Positions 1 to 14,600 of a stretch of 60,000 nt of DNA are shown here, piece by piece. Each line of letters begins with the position of its first letter. Position 1 is the stretch's first letter. The DNA is from Antedon mediterranea (Eukaryota; Echinodermata; Crinoidea; Comatulida; Antedonidae): positions 23,376,432 to 23,436,431 of the forward strand of contig NC_092679.1 in assembly GCF_964355755.1 (NCBI RefSeq), read 5' to 3'. The position numbers and the translations under genes are program-made. The notes under the pieces were generated by a model, which worked only from the letters and a program-made list of their open reading frames with translations, ran no database searches and was not told where the DNA came from.

Positions 1-702
1 CGACAGATTGTGAAATCATGCACACCCATATTTATATAGTAATTTCTAAGAATGATTCAAAATTAAAGATAAATATCGCATTTCCTTATTTTAGTAGTGC
101 AAATATTGTTATAAGTTAGCATACCGTCGAAGAACCGACGAAGGAAAACGAAGCGGTGGTGTTCCACCAGGCGGGCGCGGCGCGGGCGGCCGGCTATACT
201 ACTCTAGCCTAGCTAGGGTCTGGACTACTGATACTGACTAGGTTACATGGCCTAGCTTAAACTAATATTAAAAACTTAATTTTTACATTTATTTTGATTT
301 ATTTCAAGTTACAGTGATAATATTATTTAATTGTAATAATAAATGTTATGTATTTATTATACACATGTTATCTTCGCATTTATTATGTTTTATTTTGAGT
401 TATTTAGTTTCCAATAAATTATTATAATACCGATTGTAGTTCGTTTTCAAATTGCGCAAAGGTGTCATATTGCGCAAGAACTATCTTGCGCAATTTACAA
501 ATTGTGCAGCGCAATTTAAAATTGCGCAAAGATTTTCTTGCGCAATTTGAAATTGCGCAAGTTGATTGCGCAATTTGAAATTGCGCAAAAAAATCCTTGC
601 GCAAATTTAAATTGCGCAAGAATTCTTTGCGCTATTTCAAATTGCGCAAGGATTTTTTTGCGCAATTTCAAATTGCGCAAATCGTTCAAATCGCGCATAA
701 CA
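1..702. mobile_element. TGT...ACA DNA transposon, copy 1 (left part cut by window start)
   Basis: Almost identical, base for base, to 25187-25876. It includes a GC-rich block at about 120-195, an AT-rich middle, and from about 440 a run of TTGCGCAA palindromes (about 13 here). It ends CGCGCATAACA at 702. The left terminal repeat would lie before the window. It is non-coding: small ORFs here are only readings of the palindromes. Confidence 0.85.
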
Positions 703-2624
703 CAGTACAGTGTAGCCTCTACTAGCAGGCCCGTAACCAGGGGGGGATCGGGGGGATCGTAAGATCCCCCCGCTGAACAGCGAGTTCCGCTTGGCCTCCC
801 ACTTTTTTTTTGCTGGGCATACTAACACAACACGACGATTGTTCACTACAGGCCTAGTCAAGCCTTAATAAATTTAATTAATATATATATATATATATTT
901 TAACTAAAATATAAAAACCTAACACTAAAATTTACATGATAAGTTCTATTTGATAACTGCTGAACATCGTGGTTCTGGAGCTAGCGAGCTGTACACAGAG
1001 CATAGTTGTTGTTTGGTTGACATAACAGGGTATTCCCCTACACAGGTCTCCGCGTGCGTGTGACGTGTCCAGCCAGCTGCTTGATAGAGAAAGCATGCAG
1101 CTCACAACGCAAGTGCAAGATGCAATGGTTGAGTGAATTCAGGGATCATCTTAATTCCATGGTTTTTACCTAAACACCACCACATGATGGTGAATATGCC
1201 TGTTAAAGTCTCAATGATACGATCCCTAATGAACCATGTTGTTGCTAGGAGGCTTGAAAGGAGGAGGGATCTAGCCTAATTTCGGTCGGCAAGAGAATGC
1301 CGTCCTTATAAAGTACAATAAAAACAAAGGCTAGGACTGTATAGTGCCTATGAAAATTATCCCGTTAGGGCTAAATTTTATTAAAACGTATTACTATTAA
1401 AATATTAACAATGCTGCAGCATTTCATGACCCTTGTTGTTTTATTTGCTTTCCCGTCGATGATTCTCATAAAACACATCGCGATGACATCATGACAAAAG
1501 AGGTGTTTTGTTTTTTTCAAAATCACTAAATATAATGTAATCGAGCTGGACCGCTAATTTTTAAACGATCGTTTAAACCAGGTCGTTGAATTGAATATGC
1601 CGTGATTTTAATTGTCAAAAACATGACCGTCAGTCGATGGCTCGGAGTTTCGATAAATCTCGCGTCGCATGTGTTGCGTGGTGAAAACACTCTCAGCAAG
1701 TTTGCTTCATTAATATTCATGAGACTCTGTGACGACCCGCTTTAACGTGACGTCATTTTACTATAGCTGCATGCGAAGTATAGTGACCGCGATCGACCCG
1801 GCGCGCGTGTAAAAAAATAATACCGGCCTAGGTATTAAAAGAACAGGCAAGTTGTTAGCTTGCTTTTGGTACCCTAGGTAAGTATCAGCTGCATATTCCA
1901 CATGTCGTAATTTGCGAGCTTTAGAGTGTTTGGTAAATGACATTATGAGATGTTTGTAAATCGTTTTAAACGACTTACAATGCGCTAGAACGCCAAAATT
2001 TCCAGGGGCCGTCGGCCCCTGGATCCCTTGGCGGCCCCCTGGCCCCCAGCCAATGTTTGCTCGCTTCGCTCGCAAAGCTACGCCACCCCTATTTCAATAT
2101 CCTGGATCCGCCCCTGGGTTCCACTAAACAACTTAACGATCCACCCCGCCGTCAAACCTGGTTACGGCCCTGACTAGGTAGGCTAAAACTACTACTAGTC
2201 TAGGCCTAGCCAAGGCCCAGCTATTATCGTGTTTATAACCTAGACTTTGAGTTAACAACCAAATACTAGGCCTATACACGTACCTAATATGCGAAGAAGG
2301 AAATCCTTGCACAAATTTCAAATTGTACAAGGAAAGACCGCTATTTTAAAAATTGCTCTGAAAACAAACTGCACAATTTGAACACAACAAAATAATGTGC
2401 AACATCAAAAGTGCAATATGTGTTGAGTACTGTCTGTGAGTAATTTCCCGAATGATCATGAAATCAAAACGCTAAGAATAACTAAGAGATTGGTCTACTA
2501 CCGGTACTAGCGCCAGCTCCCAACAACTATCATTCTTCCATATAGAAGCACTGTCTCTGTGGTAGTGGTAGGTTCAAAATATAAAAAGAAATAAAAATTT
2601 AAATTCAATTTGTTCAGAAATGTT
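703..2624. other. Intergenic region upstream of THADA
   Basis: No gene recognised. It holds the candidate inverted-repeat element 726-2172. A second GC-rich element end at about 1985-2120 may be nested in it. A diverged TTGCACAA/TTGTACAA relic lies near 2305-2330, and a perfect CRE-type palindrome TGACGTCA at 1748-1755. The THADA promoter must lie here, but no TATA box can be assigned. Confidence 0.5.
726..2172. mobile_element. Candidate CAGG...CCTG inverted-repeat element
   Basis: The left end CAGGCCCGTAACCAGG at 726-741 is matched at 15 of 16 positions by the reverse complement of the right end at 2157-2172. Both ends are flanked by ACTAG (721-725 and 2173-2177). No transposase is visible inside. 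The terminal motif is short, so two unrelated relics remain possible. Confidence 0.45.
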
Positions 2625-5600
2625 ATGGACAACTCAACAGGAAAGAAGATAGATGACCTTTTACAATGTATGTTATCGATTAACAGCGGTTCTAAGAACG
2701 AAGACAATTATGAGTACAGACGGACACTGATTGAAGCTATAAGCTACGCATATATTTGTTCACTTGGGAACAAGGCAGACTCACGGAAGGCAGCAAAGGT
2801 ATCGCTGCTTTAGTTTTTATTAACATGTATTTCTCAGTAACAGTATTAATTTATAATAAAAATTGTAAAAAAGAGAGAATTTACATTAAATTTACATAAA
2901 AATTAAATCAAAAGTAAAAAATCTGATTATACACACATTATACATGCATTTAGTAGGCCAGCTAGACTTGTTTGTTTCTTTTTAAGGTTGTACAACTTGC
3001 AAGTCGTTCATGGCACTCCGAGCTGATGGATTCAATGCAGAGTCATTTAAATAAGCTTTTAATCAATTCTGACGGTCAGCACTTAACTAAAGGTAGGTGG
3101 TTTTATAAAGTTAACCAACCAAACCTGTAAAGCTCTGTCTACACTATCAAACTAGTTTTATAAAAAAGTGTGATGTGCCCAAATATGGTAGTGATATTCC
3201 TAACAAGGTCATTATTTGTAATTTATGTGTTTTTCTACAGTTTGTCATGGCCTTGAAGAAAACAAGCTGTTTCGAGAAGCAGTCAATCAAGACATTCTAC
3301 CACTTATCAGCCACATCAACCAAACCTTGGTCGGTATATCAAAACATTTTAACTCCCAAACGCATGATCAAATACACATGTCTCCCAGCAAAGAGAAAGA
3401 ACCGATGCCAGAATCAACAAACTTGCACAATACAGGAGGTGTTAATTCAGAAGATGTCGCTTTTAGCAGGTCAACGATGGATAAAATGGACTTGTGCTAT
3501 ACGTGTGTTAAAGTTTGCCTACTAACATTCCAGTACTTGCAAGAGGCCGTTGCAGTTCTCTTGTGGGAAACATCACCAGCTGGTCACTCTCTAGCTTCAA
3601 AGCTTGTTAACAACCTACAAGCTGTCTTAAGTCAGGTAAGAAATATTTTTAAACGAAAAAGAACCACAAACTAACAATACAGCATACCACATGAACAGTG
3701 GCATAACGCAGGGGGAAATTTGATGTCAGTGCAGTAGAGCGTGTTTATTATCACCATTTATATATATCACTTTTCCATGAGGTAGAAGGGCTAATGCTAA
3801 CTACAAGAATACTATACTACTACTACTTAACATCAAGGAAATCAATGATTGTTTCTAACATATAACCATTGGGTTCATGTACATACATACAATGTAAATG
3901 ATAAAGAACTTTGTATATTGCTCAAAAAGATTGTCCCCTTGATGGCTGATCATGGTTGGCGCTGCATTGTAGCTACCATGGATCTACAGACAGCCTAATA
4001 ATCTTCTGAGGACGATTAATAATACATAATTTTTTTTTTGCATATATTTGACAGGGTTACAGTAAGGATTGTAACCTGATTGCTGGAAGTGCATTAGCTA
4101 TGTTGCTCAACACAGTTCCAACTGTAGACCAAGCTCGGAATCTTGTTCAGCTATTGTCTCATGATCTTGATGTTGACGCAGGTAATCAATGTTATACAAA
4201 TAATGAATCTTTATTCATGAGTTGAATAGATCTATCAATCCTTCAACAATTGAAAATATTCTCTCCATTTCATGAATATAATTGATTTAGTTGTTTTGTA
4301 AAATTCATTTGGTACTTTGAATATTGATAAGAAATAGTGCTTGGAATTTGACCTCAGTAGAGTTGTTGTTGTAGGTGGCGCACTCTGCCGGCTGGTTTTT
4401 GAATGCGCAAATGTACTCCGAAATCATGAGAATGAATCCAAATGAATGCACAACATGTAGTATGTAATCTACCAATCAAAAGGCAAGGATACACTTGTGT
4501 TGTTATAGGATAAATAATCATTAAAAAGAATATAATATGAATTTCTTTTAAATAGTTTTTTATAATTTTTATTATTTTTAGTTAAAATTGGAAATATAGA
4601 AATAAAAGGGTTGTCACATGACCAGACACATGGACCGTATTCAAAAATTTCGCTCTTTCGAGGAATCCTGACGTGCTGTAAGCCAAGATTGTTACTTTCA
4701 ACTAACAAAAGCAAGGTAAAATACCTCTATGGTATGATTAGATTTTCCATTTTGTACAGACGAATGGGAGCCGTTTGGTGATTGATATATTGGTAACATC
4801 ACAAAAGCTTATTATATTAAAATCTGACTGGCCTCTATCATATCAGCTAAAATATTAAATAGCACGCCCTCTGTTTGGGTCGAAATATCAAGTAGTGAGC
4901 CCTGTCTTTCTGAATATAGTTTTCCCTGATATTGCCAAGTACTCCACACAGTTGCCTTCATTTATTGTGTTATTTATTTAACTTGAGTTCCACATATTGC
5001 TTTTAAATATCAAGAGAAAATTTTAACATGCTTATTGACATTTATTCTTTTAGGATTCAATTTTATTACACAGTCTATTCTGTGAAGTCGTATCGATCTG
5101 CCGAAGTTCAAACCATTCGATACTGTATAACGCTTTTCAACTTCTTGTTTACTGGTTTGATAGTGCCATAGCCACAATGCAACAATACGTAACATCTACA
5201 CCGGAGAGGAAAACACACTTTCACAGTGACTCCTTATTTGTCAAAACTACTCTACAGCTAGTCTGGGAGAATTGGCAAAACCCTCTGTCAGGTGTTCCTG
5301 CGTTTGTAAAAGCTATATTTGGTCTATTGCTGGAAATCCATCAGAATGAAAACCACCTGTTTGGTATATGTTCATCGGATGTAAGTCTCATCTCGGTTCT
5401 TTTTTTAGTTTGATTTTCAGGACAAACAAATTATATATACACTGATGAAGTGCTAGTTATGCACGAAAGCTCTGCTAATTTTTCCTGGCTGTTTTACAAA
5501 TCGTTTTGATTTAGCTATTTGCTTATTTTATTTTGTATCTTAATATAGATCCAGCCACTGATACCTGCAACATTGTCATTTTTTCAGTAATTTGCCTTTG

Positions 5601-8600
5601 GATTTATATGTATATTTTACATACAAACATAAACGCACAATTACTGTATGTTACTGAGTATAACCCAGTGGGGGTGAAATTTGCGTAAAATTATATAAGG
5701 AAACGTTTTAATGGTTATTCTTATTTTTGATTATTTATTTTTCCTTCTAAAATTCATATTTGTTTCACTTTATGTTTCAAGTTGTACCAATCACTAGCCA
5801 ACCATCTTCTTCAAGTTTCCTGGCATGTGAAAGGCAAGTACACATTGCTATGTAGTCTTGTACCCTATGTTGGAGCCCTGAACCTTTTATCAAAGCACCC
5901 AACCCTCCCAAGGCAGCTGATCAGAGGCTTGGCAACAAATTTCTTAGCTTCAGCTGTGTCTGATCTGCATAAGGTGCTACTACAGAACATGGTGGAAGAG
6001 GTAAAATTATTAGGCCTAGCTGGCGATGAGAAGAGTGTTGCTGCTGCCAAATGGAAGGACATCTGGGGAGAATGCGTAGCAGATGTTATTTGTAGTGAGA
6101 CCGAGTAAGTGGATAACACTTTGTTGAGCTGATCAGTTTAATTTACCTTGATTTACCTTGACCTTTAGACTATAAACCTGTTAAGGTTTGTTAGTCCCTC
6201 TTTGAACATCTTGGTTATATGGCTCAAACTTTAGGTTGTGGGTTTTCCAGTGTGTTTCAAGATGGGTTTTAAAATTATTTATCAGTTAATATGTTACATG
6301 ATAGACCATACTCCACTGCAGCCACTCCACAAGGTTTTTTGTTATCATATGATAGCCTTTTTTCCAGTCGTTACGAGATAATTGTTGAATGTTTTCTTGT
6401 GCTTTTATTTTGTGCACTTGTTGTTATATTAAATAAACTTTCTATTGATGACTGCAAATACATAATAATAAATATTATTTATGATATCATTTTGAAAGAA
6501 CAAAATCACAGGTTTTTCTTTTAGCTTTATGTCATTGTTGATAGTTGACAGTTGATATTTTTAGAATTCATTCAAAATAGTGTAGATCAAAATAACTGTG
6601 TCAATAATGATCAAATATTGCTTTATTTAAAAGTCTAGTAAGATTTCATGGAGCACAATACTGGTTGCCTTGGATACTAAAATGCTTTCCTGGTGCTTAT
6701 GAATCGCTAGTGACATCTTTGGAATTGATACCGAATTCCCAATCAATGTCATCAAAACGGCGTTTACATGGCGTTGTCATGGTGATGGCACAAGCGAGGC
6801 ATGCGGATATTGTTGATTGCAAAATTATTGTAAGTCAAACAAATTATATAAATTTTACCATATTTTATATAAGTATTTGCTTTTTCTACTTTATGTACCC
6901 AGTATTTGTGGTTTGTAAAATTTTTATTTCTTGTTAAAGTTATCTTAAAAATCATTTTAGTCAATGCATATATTGGTTTTGCGTTTTATGTAGTTGTAAA
7001 TATTAATTAAAAAAAAGTTATAAAAAACTAAATTGTATTCTTACAGTCCGAGACAAATATGGCATCAATATCAACAGCATTGTACCATGTTGATGATGAT
7101 ATTCGACTGCACGCTCTTGCTCTCATTTGCAACTCGCCACGAAAAGCTGAACCGGTCCAACAGTTTGAACTTGACATGCTTCAGCGATTTCTACCTCTCA
7201 ATCTGAACTGTGATGGCGCAAGTTTCCGACAAAAAATGTGCGCTTACATCAAGGTGATCATCACACGTATACGGAACAGTTGTTTGTCTTCTCTCAAGAT
7301 ACTTGCCCGTAAAAAGCCCGAAGTAACGGCAGAAGTAGACGACAAGACTGAAGAATCTGAGCATATTTTGATGTCTGGAATAGGCTTTCTTGATTGGCTC
7401 CTGAAAGACCTGGTGCAGTCACTATTTCCTGGTGCATGCTATCAAAGAAAGAGAGCAGCGTTAGGATTACTTGAGATTATGTTTGAATTAATGTTGTCAG
7501 GACAGGGCAATAAAAGAAAGGGTAAAACTCCAGGTACTGTATGATCATTGTTTTAAAATATCATTCTCAAACAATGTTGTTACTAAAAATATTAACAATT
7601 ATTTTATTCTTGTATCAACCTTGTGACAATTACACCAAATTTTAATAGCGTATAGAAATTTTCTGATTGGTTATAATAACTCTAATTTACAGCATCATAC
7701 TCTAAACACTCAACTGTTTTCCATTAATACAGTTAAGCGTTGTAAGATGCATTGTATACTGACATTACTACAGACTCTGAATATGTTTGCTTTATTCTAA
7801 CTCCAATGGTGTGAAAAGTTCATATCGTACTTTCATAGTGGATAGTTTAATGGTATATTGTTGTGTCCATATAATAAGAAAATGGAATTACTCACTTAAA
7901 ATACTATATAAATATAATTTTTTCACCAGAAAACACTAACAATCTTATAAAGTGGGCCCAGCAACAAGGCATGTGCAATTTTATATGTGAAAGGTAAGGT
8001 TTGATAGTACACTAGTGGTATTGCAACATAATTTTCTTATTCCTATAGGCAGAGATTTAAATAGTTTGATGATAGCAATGTGATGTAGATATATTTCAAA
8101 ATAATTTTGGCCTTGCCGCAAAAAACTGTTTATTTTATTTTCAGAACTTGTTCAATATTTCTAGAGTGTCTTCTTGATGGATCTAATGATATTCGTGATC
8201 TAGCCTACAAATTACTTTCTACCCACTTTCCATGGCCATTACCAAAAGCAGTGGCTAGCCAAGCCGATGGATATGGAGTCGTCTCTCAGGGCCTGCGGTT
8301 AATTTCTAGTCCTAAGTCACCAGAGTGTGAGGCTGGTGCTAAACTCTCTATGCTGGTATTTCAAAGGTATAGTTTTTAAAAATGAACAAAATTAACAAAC
8401 TGAAGTTTATTTTAATTTTGTTATGCTGTCGAAATTTATAAAAAAATTGTATAAATACTGAATAATGGTTAATAATAATAATTTAGATACAGATGTTTTA
8501 TTTTTTTAAATTAAATATTTCTACAATAAAAACACATCTACTGTACATGTCTATATATATCTATTCCTTTAATTAAATATAACATTTATTTAATAATGAA

Positions 8601-11600
8601 AGCTTGTTCATCAAGTAGAGTATGCTATGCATATTTGTTTTACTTATAGGCATATTCTTGAAGGAACCTGTACAACATCCCATCTTGTTGGAACTTTTGA
8701 ATCAAGCAAAGTGGAGCTAATGAACGGAGGTCCAGAAGAAGCACTGTCCTTCCTCACCCAACTGACAGGAATTCTGGCTCACCAGCTGAAATGCTGCTCC
8801 ACAAACATCTTAAAAGGGTCTTTTACGACACCAATGCATGGTAAAATATTTACAATTCACTGCAGTTATAATATATAATAAGATATGCGATTATATAAAA
8901 TTAAAATGATATATGATTCTATTGTGCCAGTATAATAAGATTATATAAAATTAACTTCGAAAAAAGGGTGGCGAACTTCAAACTTTATTTGTTCACCTTC
9001 AATTGTGTTCTGACCTAGAATTTGATCTAAAACTAATGGATTCTCCTGGGTTTAAACTATGTAATTTATCTTGCTCAGTTTAAAACTAAAGGTTACTCCT
9101 AGGTTTAAACATATGTATTTCCAATAGTACATACATCACATCTGTTCAATTGTATATATTATAAACAGGTATACTTCTGACGATTCGCAATTGTCTGATG
9201 CTTAACTTGCCAGTTCTTCGTGAGGTCATACTTTTAGACCGAGATGGTTGGTCATCTCTGATAAACAATCTCATAGACATCTCATCGAACATTGTCACCT
9301 TAGCAATGTCTGCTTTGGGTGGAATCGGAGGAAAAATTGGCGCACAGATGTCGCCATCGTTTGCTGATATGGGTGAAGGCATTAATGATCTGGTGGAGAA
9401 GATGAAGGATTGTCAGATGGAAAGTGAAGCTGAGGTGGGCATTCTGTGTGGGGATGACAGTCCTGCAATGTCTGCTGACTATCAGCTGATCATGGCATGC
9501 TGTTGGTTGAATTTAAAGGTACATTGTATATATAAAGTTGTTTTTATAATTTATTATTTCTATTGAATGTATTGAATATAAACCATAACATTTTGTTGGT
9601 ATGATTTTGTAAGATAGTGTGTAAAATGCTCTTATATGACTGACCATTATAATAATAATAAACTTTATTGGAACAATAACACCTTTATATCGGTGGCACT
9701 CATGTCAAACAGTGCCTCCAAGGGTTTAACAAACTTTAAACTACATTTTATTTCCAGGAAGTTAGCTTATTGCTTGCTGAATTGTCACAATTTGCTTATT
9801 TACCAGTGGAAAGTAAGGATGCACTGTTAACTAGAAAACATCTGCACACAATGATAGATATGTTTGTCAATATTTTGACCAAATGCAGACATAGGGTGAG
9901 TATGAAAACACATTAAAATAATTAAAAAAACAACCATTACATTATTTTGTTTGTTTAAATATCTGATAACAATGTGCTGGTTAACAAGATTGCCTTCAAA
10001 TCTCAAGTTCCAGGGTTCAATGCTGACCTACAGTAGTGCATGGTGTGTAACTCTTGACTGTAAACTTCTACACCCCTATAACCCTCAAATGAGAATTATA
10101 GTTTACAATCCCAATATAGTAATGTAATCCTGTAATTCATTAATTTGCTGTTGAATGTGTATGAAATAAAATACATTCCTAACTGCTGTTTATGTGCATC
10201 TTACTCTGCTACAAATCTAGTTAAATCAAGGTACTGAACAACCCTTTGCAACTATCTTTTTAACTTCATAATTCTAGGGTGCCATCGAAGGCTGCAACAT
10301 AGGGTTTTCTAGGTTGTGTGCCTCCTTATTGTCAAGTTCCTCACAGGAGCTGGCAGCTATACCAAGGACACTTGTAGAGGATGTGATTCATCTGATCACA
10401 AACGAAGGATCTACAACATCTTTTACTAAAAAGAGTGCAGGATTGCCATTACTAGTCGAAGCTGTTATTAACAGTGAACCAAGAGGCAGAGAGGTAACTA
10501 TACTCACAAATAAATATGCGCCCTAGATAATTCTATCTACAGGATAGTTGGGCCATAAGATTATTGTCTAAGTTAAAGATGGCTGACCTATTTCTTCAAT
10601 ATAAAGTCGTTCCTAAATATAAAAGTCATTTCTAAATATAGAAGTTAAAGATATCTGACCTACTTCCTAAAATTATGAAAAAAGTTATCTCTAATAATTG
10701 TTGATATTTTTTTCTCCTCAGAAAACTCTTCTTCATTTCACAATGACATCACTTCTAAAAATAGCACAGGAACCAGAGCCTGTTGAACATGACCCTAAAA
10801 TTGACCTGCCTCAGTGTCATGCATTAAATATGCTTAAAGCGTTGTTCAGAAGTGCTGCAATTAATGATGATGTCATGCCGTACACATCTAAGTCTGCCAT
10901 CATTGCCATCAATGGTTTTGCCTCTAAACATTTTTCAATAAGGAATGGATCTATGTTACTCTTTGGTAAGCAGAAATTGTTTTTCTTGTGTGATTTGCGA
11001 TAATGTTTTTTTAATTTGATTTGCATCCAACACTAATACAGGATATAATGATAATAATAATAATAGTTCATAATATTAATAATATTGTGAAATAAAAGAG
11101 TGTAAAAATTACGAGTCTACAAATTTCAGTAGTTGGTTGAAAATTGAAATTAGTGTTAATTCTATGATAAACACAATTTTACAAGTCACATTAACTATTT
11201 AGTCACACACGTTCCTTATTGCTTATAAGTTTACCATATTAAAGTGAGCATACTTTATAAACAGTCCTTGAATACGAAAATTTAAGATGTATATGCCATT
11301 GCCAACAACTTTTGCTATTTACCATTTCAGGCTCGCTTGTAGCCAGGATGTTTGGTCAGAAGCGCGTCCAAGATGAGCATTCACGCTTGAATTGCATGAC
11401 AGCACATGAATTTTTCGTACACTACCCAGAACTACAGAGCTTCCTCCTGCAAGAGATATGTAAATGTATTGACCAACAAAAGTCTGGAAATAATAGTCTA
11501 CATCCTAGCCTCTTTCCAGTTCTGATTATCTTATCAAAGCTAGGCTGTGGATTACAAAGTGGAGAAACTAGGTATTTAGGGGTTGTCACATTTCAAATTA

Positions 11601-14600
11601 ATTAAGTTAATTGAAAGCTTAGGATAATATATATTTTAGTACTTTAGTATCTATGAATTAGCATATAAGCCTAGGTGGATAAAAGCCTTCTCTTCAACCC
11701 AAGCATTAAGCAAATAAAGTATAGGCATATATTAAAAGGAAACATTGGGACCCAAGGAATCTCACCTAAACATCTACTAGTGACAAAATCAAAGTGCAAC
11801 ATATATTTTTTTGTCAGTATCCTTGCACAGTTTGTCCAGCCAGTGATGCAATTATCATCAAGCCCAGTATACCAGGTGAGATCTCTGGCAGCAGAAGGTC
11901 TTGTGCCCTTGGTGGCAGAAGACGGAATACTCTTACAAGCTGTCTGTATCATAAACATGTTGCCACAATCAAGTCAAGAACTTTTTTCTCAGAATCAACT
12001 ACATGGTCAGCTGTTGCAAATACAGAAGCTTTTTAGTGCATACATGGACAATTGCCAAGGGTAAGGTTGTAAATTAAAAGAACCCTATTAATGGGAGTGA
12101 GGAGTACTGTATATAATTAAACTACCTTCCTAGATTTTCATAAGGTGTTCCTGGTGAAATGTTTCAGGGAAGATGGACCATGTGAGCTTTCATTCTGTTT
12201 ATTTATATTTATACTATTCTGTACTTGAATGAATTATCTTATTATTATCTATCTGGATTTATAAATATATAAACAAAAATTAATCTACACAGACCCTGAA
12301 TTCTGATTTCTAAAAAGTATGGTTTTTTTAAAACTTTATTTTCAGGCCATTGCCATCATTGGAGGTACAGACTGCTTGTCGTCGGCTTTGTGAATTTCAG
12401 TGGATTGGTCGTAATGATAACAAGTGTCCACTGACAAGAGCAGTGTTTGTAGATACTGTAACAAAAGTTGTCTCTTGGACTTTGATAGATAAAACAAATA
12501 TTAATGCTAGTGTTCTAGCAGATGACATTTGCAGTATGGCCAAATGTCACATACAAATCCAAGAAACGCACCAGGTATGTGTTGAATAGTGGCATTGATT
12601 AAACATTCTAATTATCACCATTTCAATTATAATTTAACTTTAGTACAAACTGGAATTGTACTTTGCAGACGGTTCTTCTTGTTTTACCGCTGGCTGCGAC
12701 GTCCCATCAAAAGCGATTCAGCTTGCTGTAGGAGTCCCTGGGTCTAGCATGTTGATGTATGTGTTATTGTTTGTTTTGTAAAATTGGGAATAAATTGAAT
12801 TGAATTGAACCATAACAGTTACCAAGATAAAAGCATTTTTATTTTTCCATTTTGTAAAGGTCAATAAAAGACCCTTGTAGAGCAACAGGGTTTTATCCCA
12901 CTTCATGCCAACTTTCACCAAACGTTGCCCACGGTAACCTATTTTTAAACATCTTATCTTATTTCTTTAGATTTCAGATTGTGTTCTATCTAATTCAATG
13001 GTAAACTCATTGCTATCACTAAATCAAACACAATTTATAGACAATTTACAATCTATGTTTAAATCGAGATCACCAGATGTAATACTACCAGCACAGCTGT
13101 TCCTTCTGAAGCACCTTCAAAGAGGATGCCAAACCAGTATTCAGTCTCTTGTGCCATTGATCCCAGATATATTGAACATGATTAACTCTTTAAAAGAAGA
13201 GACATCTTTACTGGAGAACACTTTAAAACTCTTTGTGGAAATATCAGTAAGATTTAGTCACAATCTGTGTGTTGATTGGCCGAGGCATTGGGATAGTCTG
13301 CTTGAATTGGCCAATGGTGTTAAAGGTGTTGGTGTAAGCTGTGCAGCTATACCAGCACTAGCAGTAATAGTGAAGGGAATGCTTTGTGAAGGATGCACAT
13401 TCAGGTATAACCTATCAATTATTTCTTGTCATTCTTGAATAGCCTTGACCAATTTGAAATATAAGATGAAAAATATTATTGATCAACTTTTTCATACATT
13501 AAATAGACATTTTTTTTAGCCATAGATTGAATTTAACAATAATGTATACTTTCCTTTTCTTCTTAAGATGTGACCTACAACCTTTCTGCAGACTTTTGAT
13601 TACAAACAGTCAAGTAACCGCACCTGAAACTTGCCGTTTTGCAGTCGCCTCTTCCCTCAAAATTGTTGGTGCAATCATCCTGAAAGAAGTTCAAAGTCAG
13701 AAAAATGAAGAAATTGTTGTTCATGCGTTGAGGTAGGTATCAATGTAAATAGTGCTGAAGCAGTACTTTATTGCCTCTGAAATCATGTGGTCAATACTTA
13801 CACTGTTCACACTAGTGCCTTTTTAAAAAAACACAGTGCTTATAGGCTATCAATGATATGTTTTTTAGAGCAATGTCTTGGAATGTGAACACATGTTTGT
13901 CAATTTTTTGCCATCTTCTTCTAAGTTTTGCCAATCTTTCCAGTTTATTTAGCGCAGCTCTTAATCTTCTACAAGATGAGACGTCAGAGATCCGATGTGA
14001 AGCTTCTCAATTTGTGAGCAACCTTTCAAATGACATCACTTATATACAGTTAGAGATGATCCAGCCCAGCAATGCTCTGCAGGTAGGTTAAACAATATAG
14101 AAACTATTGGAACATGATGTCACACATTGGAGAGGGAGAGAGTATATGTACCATGAAAGATTGTTCTAGCAGGATTTGAACTGTGACCTATTGGTTCCAA
14201 GGCAGGCATTAGGATGTTAGACCACAGAACACATTTTTTTTTAGAATATGATTTTATATTATGAATACAGTATATAAATATAATAGAAGTGTACAATTAT
14301 CTTTTTAATTTTTGGTGACAGGACAGGAATTGTGCTGTTGGACCACAGAGCCATATACCTCCCAATTCCTTGTACTTTATATATTATGGCATTATCTAAC
14401 TTGTGACTTTTGGTGACAGGACAGGAATAGTACTGTTGGACTACAGAGCCATATACCTCCCAATTCCTTGTACTTTATATATTATGGCATTATCTAACTT
14501 GTGACTTTTGGTGACAGGACAGGAATAGTACTGTTGGACCACAGAGCCATATACCACACAATTCCTTGTACTTTATATATTATGGCATTATCTAACTTGT

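Noticed and set aside
1748-1755. TGACGTCA as the THADA promoter CRE
   Set aside because: A perfect palindrome, but 870 bp from the ATG and inside a candidate transposon; not supported as functional.
4183-5053. Direct splice from 4181 to 5054 in THADA
   Set aside because: It shifts the frame into a stop. An exon at 4582-4715 restores phase and adds a good reading (SLFRGILTCC).
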